NCBI GenBank assembly: GCA_021817755.1
Contig: JAKAGC010000177.1
Location: 1 to 7,582 of the forward strand
Origin: Acidobacteriota bacterium
Lineage (GTDB): Bacteria; Acidobacteriota; Aminicenantia; UBA2199
Reading direction: 5' to 3'
DNA: 7,582 nt
Below, one piece after another: positions 1-6,083 of the stretch. The notes beneath the pieces are model-generated. The model did not search any database and was not told where the DNA came from. It saw only the letters and a list, made by a program, of their open reading frames with translations. Both the position numbers and the translations under genes were made by a program. Position 1 is the first letter of the stretch. Each line of letters opens with the position of its first letter.

Positions 1-372
1 GAGACCACACAGTGAAGTGCGTTTAATATGATCTGCCAGTCAAAGTATTTCATCCAATACATCTATTTTTCCTTTTCCTGAAGTAAGTTCTTCCAGTCTA
101 CCTTTTAAAACCTGAGTTCCTACGCGGCAGGGAGTGCATTTACCGCATGATTCACTCGCAGCGCGGTCAATATATTGCAATGCTGCATCGAGAAGGTTGA
201 CTCCTTGCTCGAATATAAAAAATCCTTTTCCTCCGAAGAATGCTTTAATCGGATTCCCTGGATCAAATGTTTCGAAATCATTTAATCCCGGATATTCTTC
301 CAGTTCGAAAAACCGTTTTTTACGGTTATCTATTACATTATGATCCCACACACCAAAAATCACTTTTGACAT
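1..372 (-). CDS. NuoF-type [4Fe-4S] protein, 5' part only, frame interrupted by an in-frame TGA (possible pseudogene)
   Basis: The frame starts at the ATG complementary to 370-372, behind a strong AAGGAGGT ribosome site 5 nt upstream. Residues 76-82 carry the CxxCxxC of the NuoF/HydB C-terminal iron-sulfur region (SCGKCTPCRVG). A TGA at 40-42 stops the frame at residue 110, but the same frame continues to the window edge as LADHIKRTSLCGL. Its cysteine, 40 residues after the third one, is where the family puts the fourth cluster ligand. The stretch before the cluster is only about 75 residues, so the FMN/NAD and SLBB domains of true NuoF are absent. The protein may instead be the N-terminus of a multidomain flavoprotein or hydrogenase subunit; that part lies outside the window. 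It sits 16 nt downstream of a NuoE-like gene, an arrangement typical of NAD(P)-linked hydrogenase or related electron-transfer modules. The family call is good; whether the gene is functional is uncertain. Confidence 0.75.
40..42 (-). other. In-frame TGA inside the NuoF-like gene
   Basis: This TGA falls between DEIL and LADHIKRT in an otherwise continuous NuoF-type reading frame. One C-to-T change from CGA (Arg) would create it. After it come 39 nt that still encode family-like sequence including the fourth cluster cysteine. A weak 5-bp stem (CGCAC/GUGUG, 6-nt loop) begins about 18 nt after the TGA, roughly where a bacterial SECIS would lie. The loop lacks the usual guanine-rich apex and I know of no cysteine at this site in relatives. 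A nonsense mutation or a sequencing error is more likely than selenocysteine. Confidence 0.6.
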
Positions 373-388
373 TTTTACCTCCTTGTAA

Positions 389-637
389 TTAATTTTTTAA
401 AAGTGGAAAGAGTGTGTTATAAAAAAAAGCTTCTGACTCTTGATACCTGGTTTTGTAAAATGTTTTATCGATTTGAACAGTGACTTCGTTGGGAGTACAT
501 TGTCCCATGCAAAATGAACCTTTCAGGTTGATTTTGTCTCCCAGGTTTTCTTTTTTTATTAAGGTTTGAAATGTCTTGACGACTATTTCAGCTCCTTTTA
601 AATGGCAGGATTCGCCAACACATATTGTCAATTCCAT
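389..637 (-). CDS. NuoE-like [2Fe-2S] thioredoxin-fold ferredoxin, 82 aa
   Basis: A small iron-sulfur protein, complete at 82 residues. It has C6 and C11 (CVGESC, CX4C) near the N-terminus and C43 and C47 (CMGQC, CX3C) in the middle, which is the four-cysteine [2Fe-2S] pattern of the thioredoxin-like ferredoxin/NuoE family. It lacks the N-terminal helical part of full-length NuoE (about 160 residues), so it is the minimal ferredoxin domain. The start at 637 is supported by an AAAAGGAG ribosome site about 8 nt upstream. It ends in TAA 16 nt before the NuoF-like gene, so the two are probably cotranscribed. Known relatives pass electrons between NAD(P)H-oxidising flavoproteins and hydrogenase or dehydrogenase subunits in the cytoplasm. 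The partner enzyme is outside the window, so its exact role is inferred. Confidence 0.85.
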   Translation of the reverse strand: MELTICVGESCHLKGAEIVVKTFQTLIKKENLGDKINLKGSFCMGQCTPNEVTVQIDKTFYKTRYQESEAFFYNTLFPLLKN

Positions 638-668
638 AGGTTTTTCTCCTTTTATAAAAGATAGTTCA

Positions 669-720
669 AGGTGCTTTCATTATAGATTTGATATTTACAC
701 GTATTCAATGTAGAGCACCT
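669..720. repeat. Inverted repeat AGGTGCT / AGCACCT bracketing the proximal minus-strand promoter
   Basis: Perfect 7-bp arms at 669-675 and 714-720 lie 38 nt apart. One arm is just upstream of the candidate -35 and the other covers the predicted transcription start. Two half-sites about four helical turns apart could bind one regulator by looping. The arms are short enough that chance is possible. Confidence 0.4.
679..708 (-). promoter_or_regulatory. Candidate proximal promoter for the iron-sulfur genes
   Basis: Read on the minus strand, TTGAAT (708-703), an 18-nt spacer and TATAAT (684-679) resemble a sigma-70 promoter. It would start transcription near 672, about 35 nt before the NuoE-like ATG and upstream of its ribosome site. 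The -10 is perfect and the -35 is four of six. Confidence 0.45.
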
Positions 721-745
721 CATTTATTTTTATAGGAAAAGATCA

Positions 746-782
746 TTCCTCTACTTTAAAGAGGAACTACGGGGAAATCCTC
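746..782. promoter_or_regulatory. Two mutually exclusive hairpins
   Basis: TTCCTCT (746-752) can pair with AGAGGAA (760-766), a 7-bp stem with a 7-nt loop. The inner part of that right arm, GAGGA (761-765), can instead pair with TCCTC (778-782). If transcription started at the distal minus-strand promoter, this would be an alternative-structure element in the leader. Neither form is followed by a clear T-run, and no known riboswitch was recognised. Confidence 0.3.
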
Positions 783-856
783 GAATCGGTGAATTAGTGC
801 CCAGTTTGTGATAGAAGGGCATTTATATTGCATTGTCTTCGGAATGTTCTTTTCTT

Positions 857-894
857 TTCTGGTGGATTATACCAGAATAAAAGTATGAAATCAA
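857..894 (-). promoter_or_regulatory. Candidate distal minus-strand promoter with a dyad over its -10
   Basis: On the minus strand, TTGATT (894-889), 17 nt and TATAAT (871-866) form a plausible promoter. The inverted repeat TTCTGGT-N7-ACCAGAA (857-877) spans the -10 box, an arrangement that suits a repressor site. A transcript from here would have a leader of about 220 nt before the NuoE-like gene. Sequence evidence only. Confidence 0.35.
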
Positions 895-1170
895 TATTTT
901 TTTTATTACTCTTTCCATATATGAAGTGATTTTTTGAGGAGAAGTGCCACGTATTAATTTCTAAAATATTAAAAATAGGTGACAGTCAAATATTTGGAGC
1001 TTTTTGATGAAAATGGTATTAATACTTATTCTATAGATTCTATTTGCTCCCTAAAAACAGTTTTTTTTTATATAGAAATGAATTAGGGTAGGAAAACTCT
1101 AAACGTGTAGTTCAAAATAGATAAATTTAATATTCGATCATTCAGGTATAAGAACAATTGAATATTATGC

Positions 1171-1192
1171 TATTTCATAAATTCATGAAATA
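1171..1192. promoter_or_regulatory. Candidate ArsR operator: 22-bp near-perfect palindrome
   Basis: TATTTCAT (1171-1178) and ATGAAATA (1185-1192) are exact 8-bp inverted arms. The 6-nt centre is also nearly symmetric, so 10 of 11 base pairs match. The site ends 1 nt before the -35 box of the arsR promoter. ArsR-family repressors commonly autoregulate through A+T-rich dyads that overlap or abut their own promoter, so this is the best operator candidate for the operon. Confidence 0.6.
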
Positions 1193-1193
1193 C

Positions 1194-1222
1194 TTGACTT
1201 TTCGTTTTCATTTGTCTATAAT
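1194..1222 (+). promoter_or_regulatory. Strong sigma-70-type promoter of the arsR operon
   Basis: TTGACT at 1194-1199, a 17-nt spacer and a perfect TATAAT at 1217-1222. Placing +1 seven bases after the -10 box puts it at 1229, the A of the arsR ATG. No Shine-Dalgarno sequence precedes that ATG, which fits a leaderless transcript. No comparable promoter is seen in the short gaps further down the operon, so this probably drives all five genes. Confidence 0.7.
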
Positions 1223-1228
1223 AATCGT

Positions 1229-1585
1229 ATGATGAATGAAGACCCCATTTATGAAGAGTATGTTAATATATGTAAGACCATTGTCAGCCCCAGCCGCCTT
1301 AAAATTATTGAAGCCATCGGAAACCGGAAAATGAATGTATCTGAAATTCAGCGTCATTTGAATATCTCGATGAGCAATCTCTCCAATCATTTAAATGCTC
1401 TACAGCTTACCGGTGTTTTGGGAAGAGAAAAAAAAGGAAATTTTATATATTATTTTTTGATGGAGCCCGGATTAATGGAAGTCCTGGAAAAAATGAAAAC
1501 GATTATCTATTCCATTTCATCCAGGCGAGTCCAACGCGTTCCGAATCCGGCCATCGAAAATGAGAATAACCCGGAAACCAATTAA
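1229..1585 (+). CDS. ArsR-family winged-helix transcriptional regulator, 118 aa
   Basis: A typical-length ArsR/SmtB repressor. The core from SPSRLKIIEAI (about 20-30) through the helix-turn-helix (about 36-62, recognition helix near MSNLSNHLNALQ) to the wing (GREKKGNFIYYFL, 65-77) matches the family. The last 20 residues are polar and probably disordered. It has one cysteine, Cys15. It therefore lacks the metal-binding cysteine pair of ArsR and the two-cysteine sulfur switch of BigR/SqrR within one chain, and its inducer cannot be read off. Being first in an operon of sulfur-type transport and multihaem genes, and next to a palindrome at its promoter, it is likely the autoregulated repressor of the unit. 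The start is the first of two adjacent ATGs, coinciding with the predicted transcription start; no ribosome site is visible and no later in-frame Met leaves the domain intact. Confidence 0.88.
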   Translation: MMNEDPIYEEYVNICKTIVSPSRLKIIEAIGNRKMNVSEIQRHLNISMSNLSNHLNALQLTGVLGREKKGNFIYYFLMEPGLMEVLEKMKTIIYSISSRRVQRVPNPAIENENNPETN

Positions 1586-1632
1586 TTATATTTAAATATA
1601 GACCGTGAAGGTAAATTTTAAAGGAGTACTTT

Positions 1633-3093
1633 ATGAGAAAATTTAAGTATCATTGGGTAATCGGTGCCTTAATTATGATCATTTCTATTGCCCTTTCAGT
1701 TTGGTTATTTATGCCAAAAGATTCGACAAAGGCAATGAAAGATCCATGGGCATCGGTTATTAAGACACGCCATCATCTCGATCATGCCCGTTTTTTTACT
1801 CAGCCTTTCAAAAAGCCTCAGGATGTAACGAAAGCCTGCCTACAATGTCATCCTCAAGCAGCTAAAGATATGATGAAGACCGTACATTGGAAATGGGAAG
1901 GCGATCCGGTTAAAATCCCCGGACACAAAGACCCTATGAGGATAGGAAAGAAAAACTTAGTGAATAATTTCTGTCTAGGTATAACAGGGAACTGGCCCAG
2001 TTGCACATCTTGTCATGCCGGATATGGATGGGAAAACAGCAGTTTTGATTTCACTAAGGAAGAGAATGTCGATTGTTTAATTTGTCACGATTGGTCCGGT
2101 ACCTATGCAAAGGGCCCCAGTGGATATCCTCGCGAAGGAGTCGATCTACTTGCTTCTGCTCAGAAAGTCGGATATCCTCGCAGAGATAATTGCGGTATTT
2201 GCCATATTTATGGCGGTGGTGGGATGGGGGTAAAACACGGTGATCTTGATAATACCCTGGTCAATCCATCTGAAAACCTCGATATCCATATGGGAAAGTT
2301 CAATTTTCTATGTGTGGATTGCCATAAAACAACCAACCATAATATTAAAGGGAAGGCATATTCAGTCAGTGTAAACCATGAAAATGGAATATTTTGTACC
2401 GATTGCCATGATGCTGTTCCTCACCGTGATAGTCGAATCAATACCCACCTTTCGAGTGTTGCCTGCCAGACCTGCCATATTCCATTGGTTGCCAAAAAAG
2501 CTCCCACCAAAACAGATTGGGACTGGTCAAAAGCAGGGGATTCCTCTCGAACCGATGATACTCATACTTATTTAAAAATAAAAGGGGAATTTATATATAA
2601 GAAAAACTTAAGACCCGAATATACCTGGTTTAATCTCACTACAGATCGCTATATTCTCGGCGATAAAATCGATCCGTCCAAAGTAGTTTATATAAATAAA
2701 CCCATTGGAGATATAACCGATCCTACTGCATTAATATGGCCCTTTAAAATCCATCGTGCCAAACAACCCTACGATATGGTTAATAACTTCTTGCTGGTAC
2801 CAAATTTGAGTGGTGAAGGTGGATACTGGCATGATTTCGATTGGGAGAAAGCACTCCAACAGGGTGGGATAAATACCGGAATGAATTTTAGTGGGAAGTA
2901 TGGTTTTGCCGATACTGAAATGCATTGGCCTCTTTCTCATATGGTTGCTCCTTCTACCCAGGCGCTAAAGTGTAATGATTGCCATGGTGATCATTCGATA
3001 ATGAATTGGAAAGAGCTTGGATACGATGGCGATCCGGAGAAATACGGCGGTAGAATTACCAATAATAAAATTAAAAACCCGGAAGGAGTATAA
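1633..3093 (+). CDS. otr: Octahaem c-type cytochrome, tetrathionate reductase (OTR) family, 486 aa
   Basis: Eight CxxCH haem c motifs are present, starting at residues 69, 124, 148, 187, 227, 255, 278 and 447. The seven clustered haems, a haem-free stretch of about 165 residues and a lone C-terminal haem fit the octahaem tetrathionate reductase family known from Shewanella OTR. Family-like segments include RIGKKNLVNNFC, NWPSCTSCHAGYGW and GGGGMGVKHGDLDN. Residues about 7-27 form a hydrophobic signal peptide or N-terminal anchor, so the enzyme works outside the cytoplasmic membrane. Characterised OTR reduces tetrathionate, nitrite and hydroxylamine in vitro at a haem with a lysine ligand; Lys201 and the nearby non-haem Cys114 are candidate active-site residues, to be fixed by alignment. 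The start follows AAGGAG by 6 nt. The gene begins 47 nt after arsR and ends 4 nt before the cytochrome b/c gene, its likely electron partner. The physiological substrate is unproven. Confidence 0.92.
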   Translation: MRKFKYHWVIGALIMIISIALSVWLFMPKDSTKAMKDPWASVIKTRHHLDHARFFTQPFKKPQDVTKACLQCHPQAAKDMMKTVHWKWEGDPVKIPGHKDPMRIGKKNLVNNFCLGITGNWPSCTSCHAGYGWENSSFDFTKEENVDCLICHDWSGTYAKGPSGYPREGVDLLASAQKVGYPRRDNCGICHIYGGGGMGVKHGDLDNTLVNPSENLDIHMGKFNFLCVDCHKTTNHNIKGKAYSVSVNHENGIFCTDCHDAVPHRDSRINTHLSSVACQTCHIPLVAKKAPTKTDWDWSKAGDSSRTDDTHTYLKIKGEFIYKKNLRPEYTWFNLTTDRYILGDKIDPSKVVYINKPIGDITDPTALIWPFKIHRAKQPYDMVNNFLLVPNLSGEGGYWHDFDWEKALQQGGINTGMNFSGKYGFADTEMHWPLSHMVAPSTQALKCNDCHGDHSIMNWKELGYDGDPEKYGGRITNNKIKNPEGV

Positions 3094-3097
3094 TCCA

Positions 3098-5530
3098 ATG
3101 AGAAAATATAACCTCTTTTTAAGCATTATCCTTTTCTTAATAACCACTCAATTTATTACTCCTACCACTCAAACTCCGTCCACCCAAAATTCAGATGATT
3201 CTACCCTTAATCGCACGATGCATCCTCCTGTAACCTGGCTCGATAAGAATGCAGTTGAAATAAAATCCGGAAAATTTGATATTAAAACCATTTCAACTAC
3301 TATGACCTGTGGTAAATGCCATGATACAGGGTACATCGATACTCATAATTCCCATTTTAAAAATGGTGTGAAAGTCGATTGCATTGATTGTCATATAATG
3401 GAACCACCAAATGGAACAGAAATCAAAGACGATCTGCCATCGATTTATTTGCGAATCAAGGTTCCTTCTCCCCAACAGTGTGGGAAATGCCACGGTATCG
3501 TAAATTCTTCCACTGAACCATTAAGTATCCCCGATGATTATCTTGGAGTTACTCAATATACTTCAGGGGAAAAACTGTATGGGACTACATTGCATACCGG
3601 AGTCATTTTTTCTCCCCAGGAACTTGCCGGTTCTGCAATGAATTTACAGAACAAAGAGAATTTGCATTTTCCCTGGGATGTTCATTCTCATCGCCAACTT
3701 GATTGTATCGCATGCCATTATATTGGAAATGATCCACGTTATATGGGGGATATCGAATCTCCTCTCCGTTATTTAAAATATGATCCCAGACATATTAAAT
3801 CACCTGGCGAAATCCTTAAACGTCCTGATCATAATCTTCAAGTTTCAAAATGTACTACCTGCCACAGTCCGTTAAATGTTCATAATTTTCTCCCATATAA
3901 AAAGAAGCATATGGAGGCACTAAGCTGCCAATCCTGCCATGTTCCGATCATATATGGTCCCGCATTACGATCTGTGGACCGAACAGTGTTAACTTTAGAT
4001 GGGATACCTCGTTTTGAGTTTGCTGGAGCCGATAATTCTCTTAGTAATGGAACCACTCTTAACACTAAATATTTCACCGGGTATAAACCCATACTTCTTC
4101 CTGAAAAAGTGAAAATCAGTGAAGACCAGGAAGAATTCCACAACGGGAGATATAAAATTTCTCCGTTTAACCTTGTAACAACTTGGTATTGGAAATCCGG
4201 TAAAACAAATCTTCCGGTTGAAGAACAAATTCTGAAAGAGATCTATTTTTCAGCTCCCGGACAATATGCCGATGATATCATTCGTATATTTGATAATGAT
4301 CGAGATGGAAAGATTGCCTCCGGTGAATTGCTTCTCGATTCCAATGAAAAAATATCGTTTATTAAAGAAAAATTAAGACAGAAAGGTATCTTAAATCCGT
4401 TTATAGATGGCATAATCGAATCTTATCCCATCGATCACGGTATATTTGAAGTATCCCATATGAATCGTACTTGTGCCGATTGCCATGCAACTCATTCTCT
4501 ACTCGGTGAGGATATTCTTCTTTCACGTAATGCACCCTTAGGCATTTCCCCCCGGTTTTCTACTGATTTTATCCCTGAAAAGGATGGGCGTATTGTTCGT
4601 GAAAAAGATGGGAGAATAACATTAGATCGTACCGAACCCGGAGGTGGGTATTATATTCTTGGGCACAGCCGGGTAAAATGGCTTGATAAAGCCGGTTTAT
4701 GGGTATTTATTATTTGTATCGTTGCCATTATGCTCCATGCGTTTTTGCGGTATATTTTCTCATTTAAATATTCTTCAGCACATACCCAGGAATTACAGAA
4801 AGTTTACAGATATAGATTCTATGAGCGGTTATGGCATTGGACAATGGCTACAGCAGTTTTAATTCTGGCACTAACCGGAGTACAAATTCATTTCACCGGC
4901 CATATCGCTTTCTTTAACCTGGAACACGCTGTTTCACTCCACAATATACTCGCCGGTATACTTGTTATAAATGCTGTACTCTCATTGTTCTATCATCTGG
5001 TTACCGGGGAAATCAAACAGTTTTTCCGTTTTAATCGCCTCTTTCTAAAAGAAGCCGTTCTTCAGTTCTTTTATTACATATATGGAATATTTAAAGGCGC
5101 TCCTCATCCTGTCCAAAAAACATCCGAACGGAAATTAAATCCCCTTCAGCAGTTAACATATATTGGTCTATTGAATGTGTTACTTCCATTCCAGGTTCTT
5201 TCCGGTATATTGATGTGGGGAGCCGAAAGGTGGCCCGCAATTACAGGGAAATGGGCGGACCTTGCATACCTTGCTCCGCTTCATAATTTAGGCTCATGGC
5301 TTTTTCTCTGCTTCCTCGTTGTTCATATATATCTTACAACTACAGGTGATACCGTATTTTCCAATATTAAAGCCATGATTACCGGATACGATAGTGCTTC
5401 CGAGCAGGATATCCAGGGTGATCAACAACGTTTAATGGATATGAAATTCATGGACATGGTCGGAACATTAATTTTTAAAATGGTTCAAAAGAATAATGAC
5501 CTTTCAAAAAAGGAGGCAACCCATGAATAA
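3098..5530 (+). CDS. Heptahaem cytochrome c fused to a b561-type membrane cytochrome b, with an EF-hand loop, 810 aa
   Basis: Residues about 1-24 form a signal peptide. An extracytoplasmic domain follows, with seven CxxCH motifs starting at 71, 95, 128, 203, 252, 277 and 459. Between haems six and seven lies a haem-free stretch of about 177 residues holding a canonical EF-hand loop (DNDRDGKIASGE, 399-410). From about 533 on there are five hydrophobic segments (near 533-549, 580-598, 612-634, 686-706, 732-749) of the hydrogenase/formate-dehydrogenase-type cytochrome b561 family. His580, His615, His729 and His743 are candidate haem b ligands. The expected role is electron exchange between the quinone pool and extracytoplasmic haems, most simply quinol oxidation feeding the OTR encoded 4 nt upstream. 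The start at 3098 is chosen over an upstream in-frame ATG at 3017 because GGAAGGAG precedes it by about 9 nt, it follows the OTR stop, and it begins a signal peptide. Direction of flow is inferred. Confidence 0.88.
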   Translation: MRKYNLFLSIILFLITTQFITPTTQTPSTQNSDDSTLNRTMHPPVTWLDKNAVEIKSGKFDIKTISTTMTCGKCHDTGYIDTHNSHFKNGVKVDCIDCHIMEPPNGTEIKDDLPSIYLRIKVPSPQQCGKCHGIVNSSTEPLSIPDDYLGVTQYTSGEKLYGTTLHTGVIFSPQELAGSAMNLQNKENLHFPWDVHSHRQLDCIACHYIGNDPRYMGDIESPLRYLKYDPRHIKSPGEILKRPDHNLQVSKCTTCHSPLNVHNFLPYKKKHMEALSCQSCHVPIIYGPALRSVDRTVLTLDGIPRFEFAGADNSLSNGTTLNTKYFTGYKPILLPEKVKISEDQEEFHNGRYKISPFNLVTTWYWKSGKTNLPVEEQILKEIYFSAPGQYADDIIRIFDNDRDGKIASGELLLDSNEKISFIKEKLRQKGILNPFIDGIIESYPIDHGIFEVSHMNRTCADCHATHSLLGEDILLSRNAPLGISPRFSTDFIPEKDGRIVREKDGRITLDRTEPGGGYYILGHSRVKWLDKAGLWVFIICIVAIMLHAFLRYIFSFKYSSAHTQELQKVYRYRFYERLWHWTMATAVLILALTGVQIHFTGHIAFFNLEHAVSLHNILAGILVINAVLSLFYHLVTGEIKQFFRFNRLFLKEAVLQFFYYIYGIFKGAPHPVQKTSERKLNPLQQLTYIGLLNVLLPFQVLSGILMWGAERWPAITGKWADLAYLAPLHNLGSWLFLCFLVVHIYLTTTGDTVFSNIKAMITGYDSASEQDIQGDQQRLMDMKFMDMVGTLIFKMVQKNNDLSKKEATHE

Positions 5531-6068
5531 CTCTCAGGTTCAATCATCCAAAAAGAGAAAACCCAAACCATATATTAATCCATACCTTGGAGGTGCACTC
5601 CTCGGATTGGTGTTATTTCTTGCGTATTTCTTTACAAGTGCCGGACTTGGGGCTTCAGGGGCCATTAGTCATGTTCAGGTCGCTCTTCTGGATGTTTTCT
5701 TTCCTCATCATGTCGATGAGGTCGGTTATTTTGCCGAAATGGCCGGTGGAAAAGTAAATCCTCTTGATTCCAGCGGTGTTATGATGTTAATCGGAACATT
5801 GCTCGGAGGTGCCCTATCCGGGCTTATACACGGAAGATTGAAAATTGAAACCCGAAAAGGTCCCAATATCTCCAATAAAAAGCGATGGATATTTGCGTTT
5901 ATTGGCGGTGCTATAATGGGGTACGGTGCTCGAATGGCCAGAGGGTGTACTTCCGGTCAAGCTCTTAGTGGCGGTGCTGTGCTTTCTGTCGGTAGTTGGG
6001 CATTTATGTTTTCCATCTTTATCGGTGGTTATGCATTGGCCTACTTTTTTAGAAAAGTATGGAATTAA
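5523..6068 (+). CDS. YeeE/YedE-family membrane protein (first half-transporter), 181 aa
   Basis: A small integral membrane protein with a basic N-terminus (residues 9-16) and hydrophobic segments near 21-40, 85-103, 122-138 and 155-176. Its single cysteine, Cys142, lies in the motif ARGCTSGQALSGGAVLSVGSW, the GCTSG-type signature of YeeE/YedE (sulfur transport) proteins. In the structurally known thiosulfate importer TsuA/YeeE, intramembrane cysteines form the substrate path. At 181 residues it is about half of TsuA, so it probably works with the YeeE-like protein encoded 15 nt downstream, like the PmpA/PmpB pair. The start at 5523 follows AAGGAGG by 6 nt and overlaps the preceding stop by 8 nt, suggesting translational coupling to the cytochrome gene. 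Likely cargo is thiosulfate or sulfane sulfur, inferred from the family. Confidence 0.85.
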   Translation: MNNSQVQSSKKRKPKPYINPYLGGALLGLVLFLAYFFTSAGLGASGAISHVQVALLDVFFPHHVDEVGYFAEMAGGKVNPLDSSGVMMLIGTLLGGALSGLIHGRLKIETRKGPNISNKKRWIFAFIGGAIMGYGARMARGCTSGQALSGGAVLSVGSWAFMFSIFIGGYALAYFFRKVWN

Positions 6069-6083
6069 TTCAAGGAGTTCACA

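Larger units (their letters stand above)
638..1228. other. Divergent intergenic region, 591 nt, no convincing gene
   Basis: Very A+T-rich spacer between the minus-strand iron-sulfur genes and the plus-strand arsR operon. It holds candidate promoters for both directions, several inverted repeats (annotated separately) and a nine-T run at 1061-1069. The only plus-strand mini-frame with a ribosome-site-like GGAG upstream encodes MKMVLILIL (1007-1036), which I do not call a gene. I recognised no tRNA, known riboswitch or other structured RNA. Confidence 0.8.

Noticed and set aside
40..42. TGA read as a sense codon through an alternative genetic code.
   Set aside because: The other genes, over 2,000 codons, use TGG for tryptophan and contain no in-frame TGA, so genome-wide reassignment is not supported.
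779..794. Sequence resembling 7353-7368 (14 of 16 bases), considered as a dispersed intergenic repeat.
   Set aside because: With two mismatches allowed, several 16-mer pairs this similar are expected by chance in the window, and the similarity does not extend beyond it.
854..884. TTCTGGT/ACCAGAA hairpin considered as an intrinsic terminator.
   Set aside because: It has no T-run directly after the stem on either strand and no gene ends nearby; a promoter dyad fits better.
1587..1600. Perfect 14-bp A/T palindrome between arsR and OTR, considered as a second ArsR operator.
   Set aside because: It is made only of A and T, and roughly one such palindrome is expected by chance in an A+T-rich window of this size. 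It also does not match the arms of the promoter dyad.
3017..3097. In-frame upstream ATG that would add 27 residues to the cytochrome b/c protein and overlap the OTR gene.
   Set aside because: It lies deep inside the OTR coding sequence and hides the signal peptide, while the ATG at 3098 has GGAAGGAG at proper spacing right at the OTR end.
5496..5522. In-frame upstream ATG adding nine residues to the first YeeE-like protein.
   Set aside because: The ATG at 5523 has a strong AAGGAGG 6 nt upstream; the earlier one has no comparable site and overlaps the cytochrome gene more.
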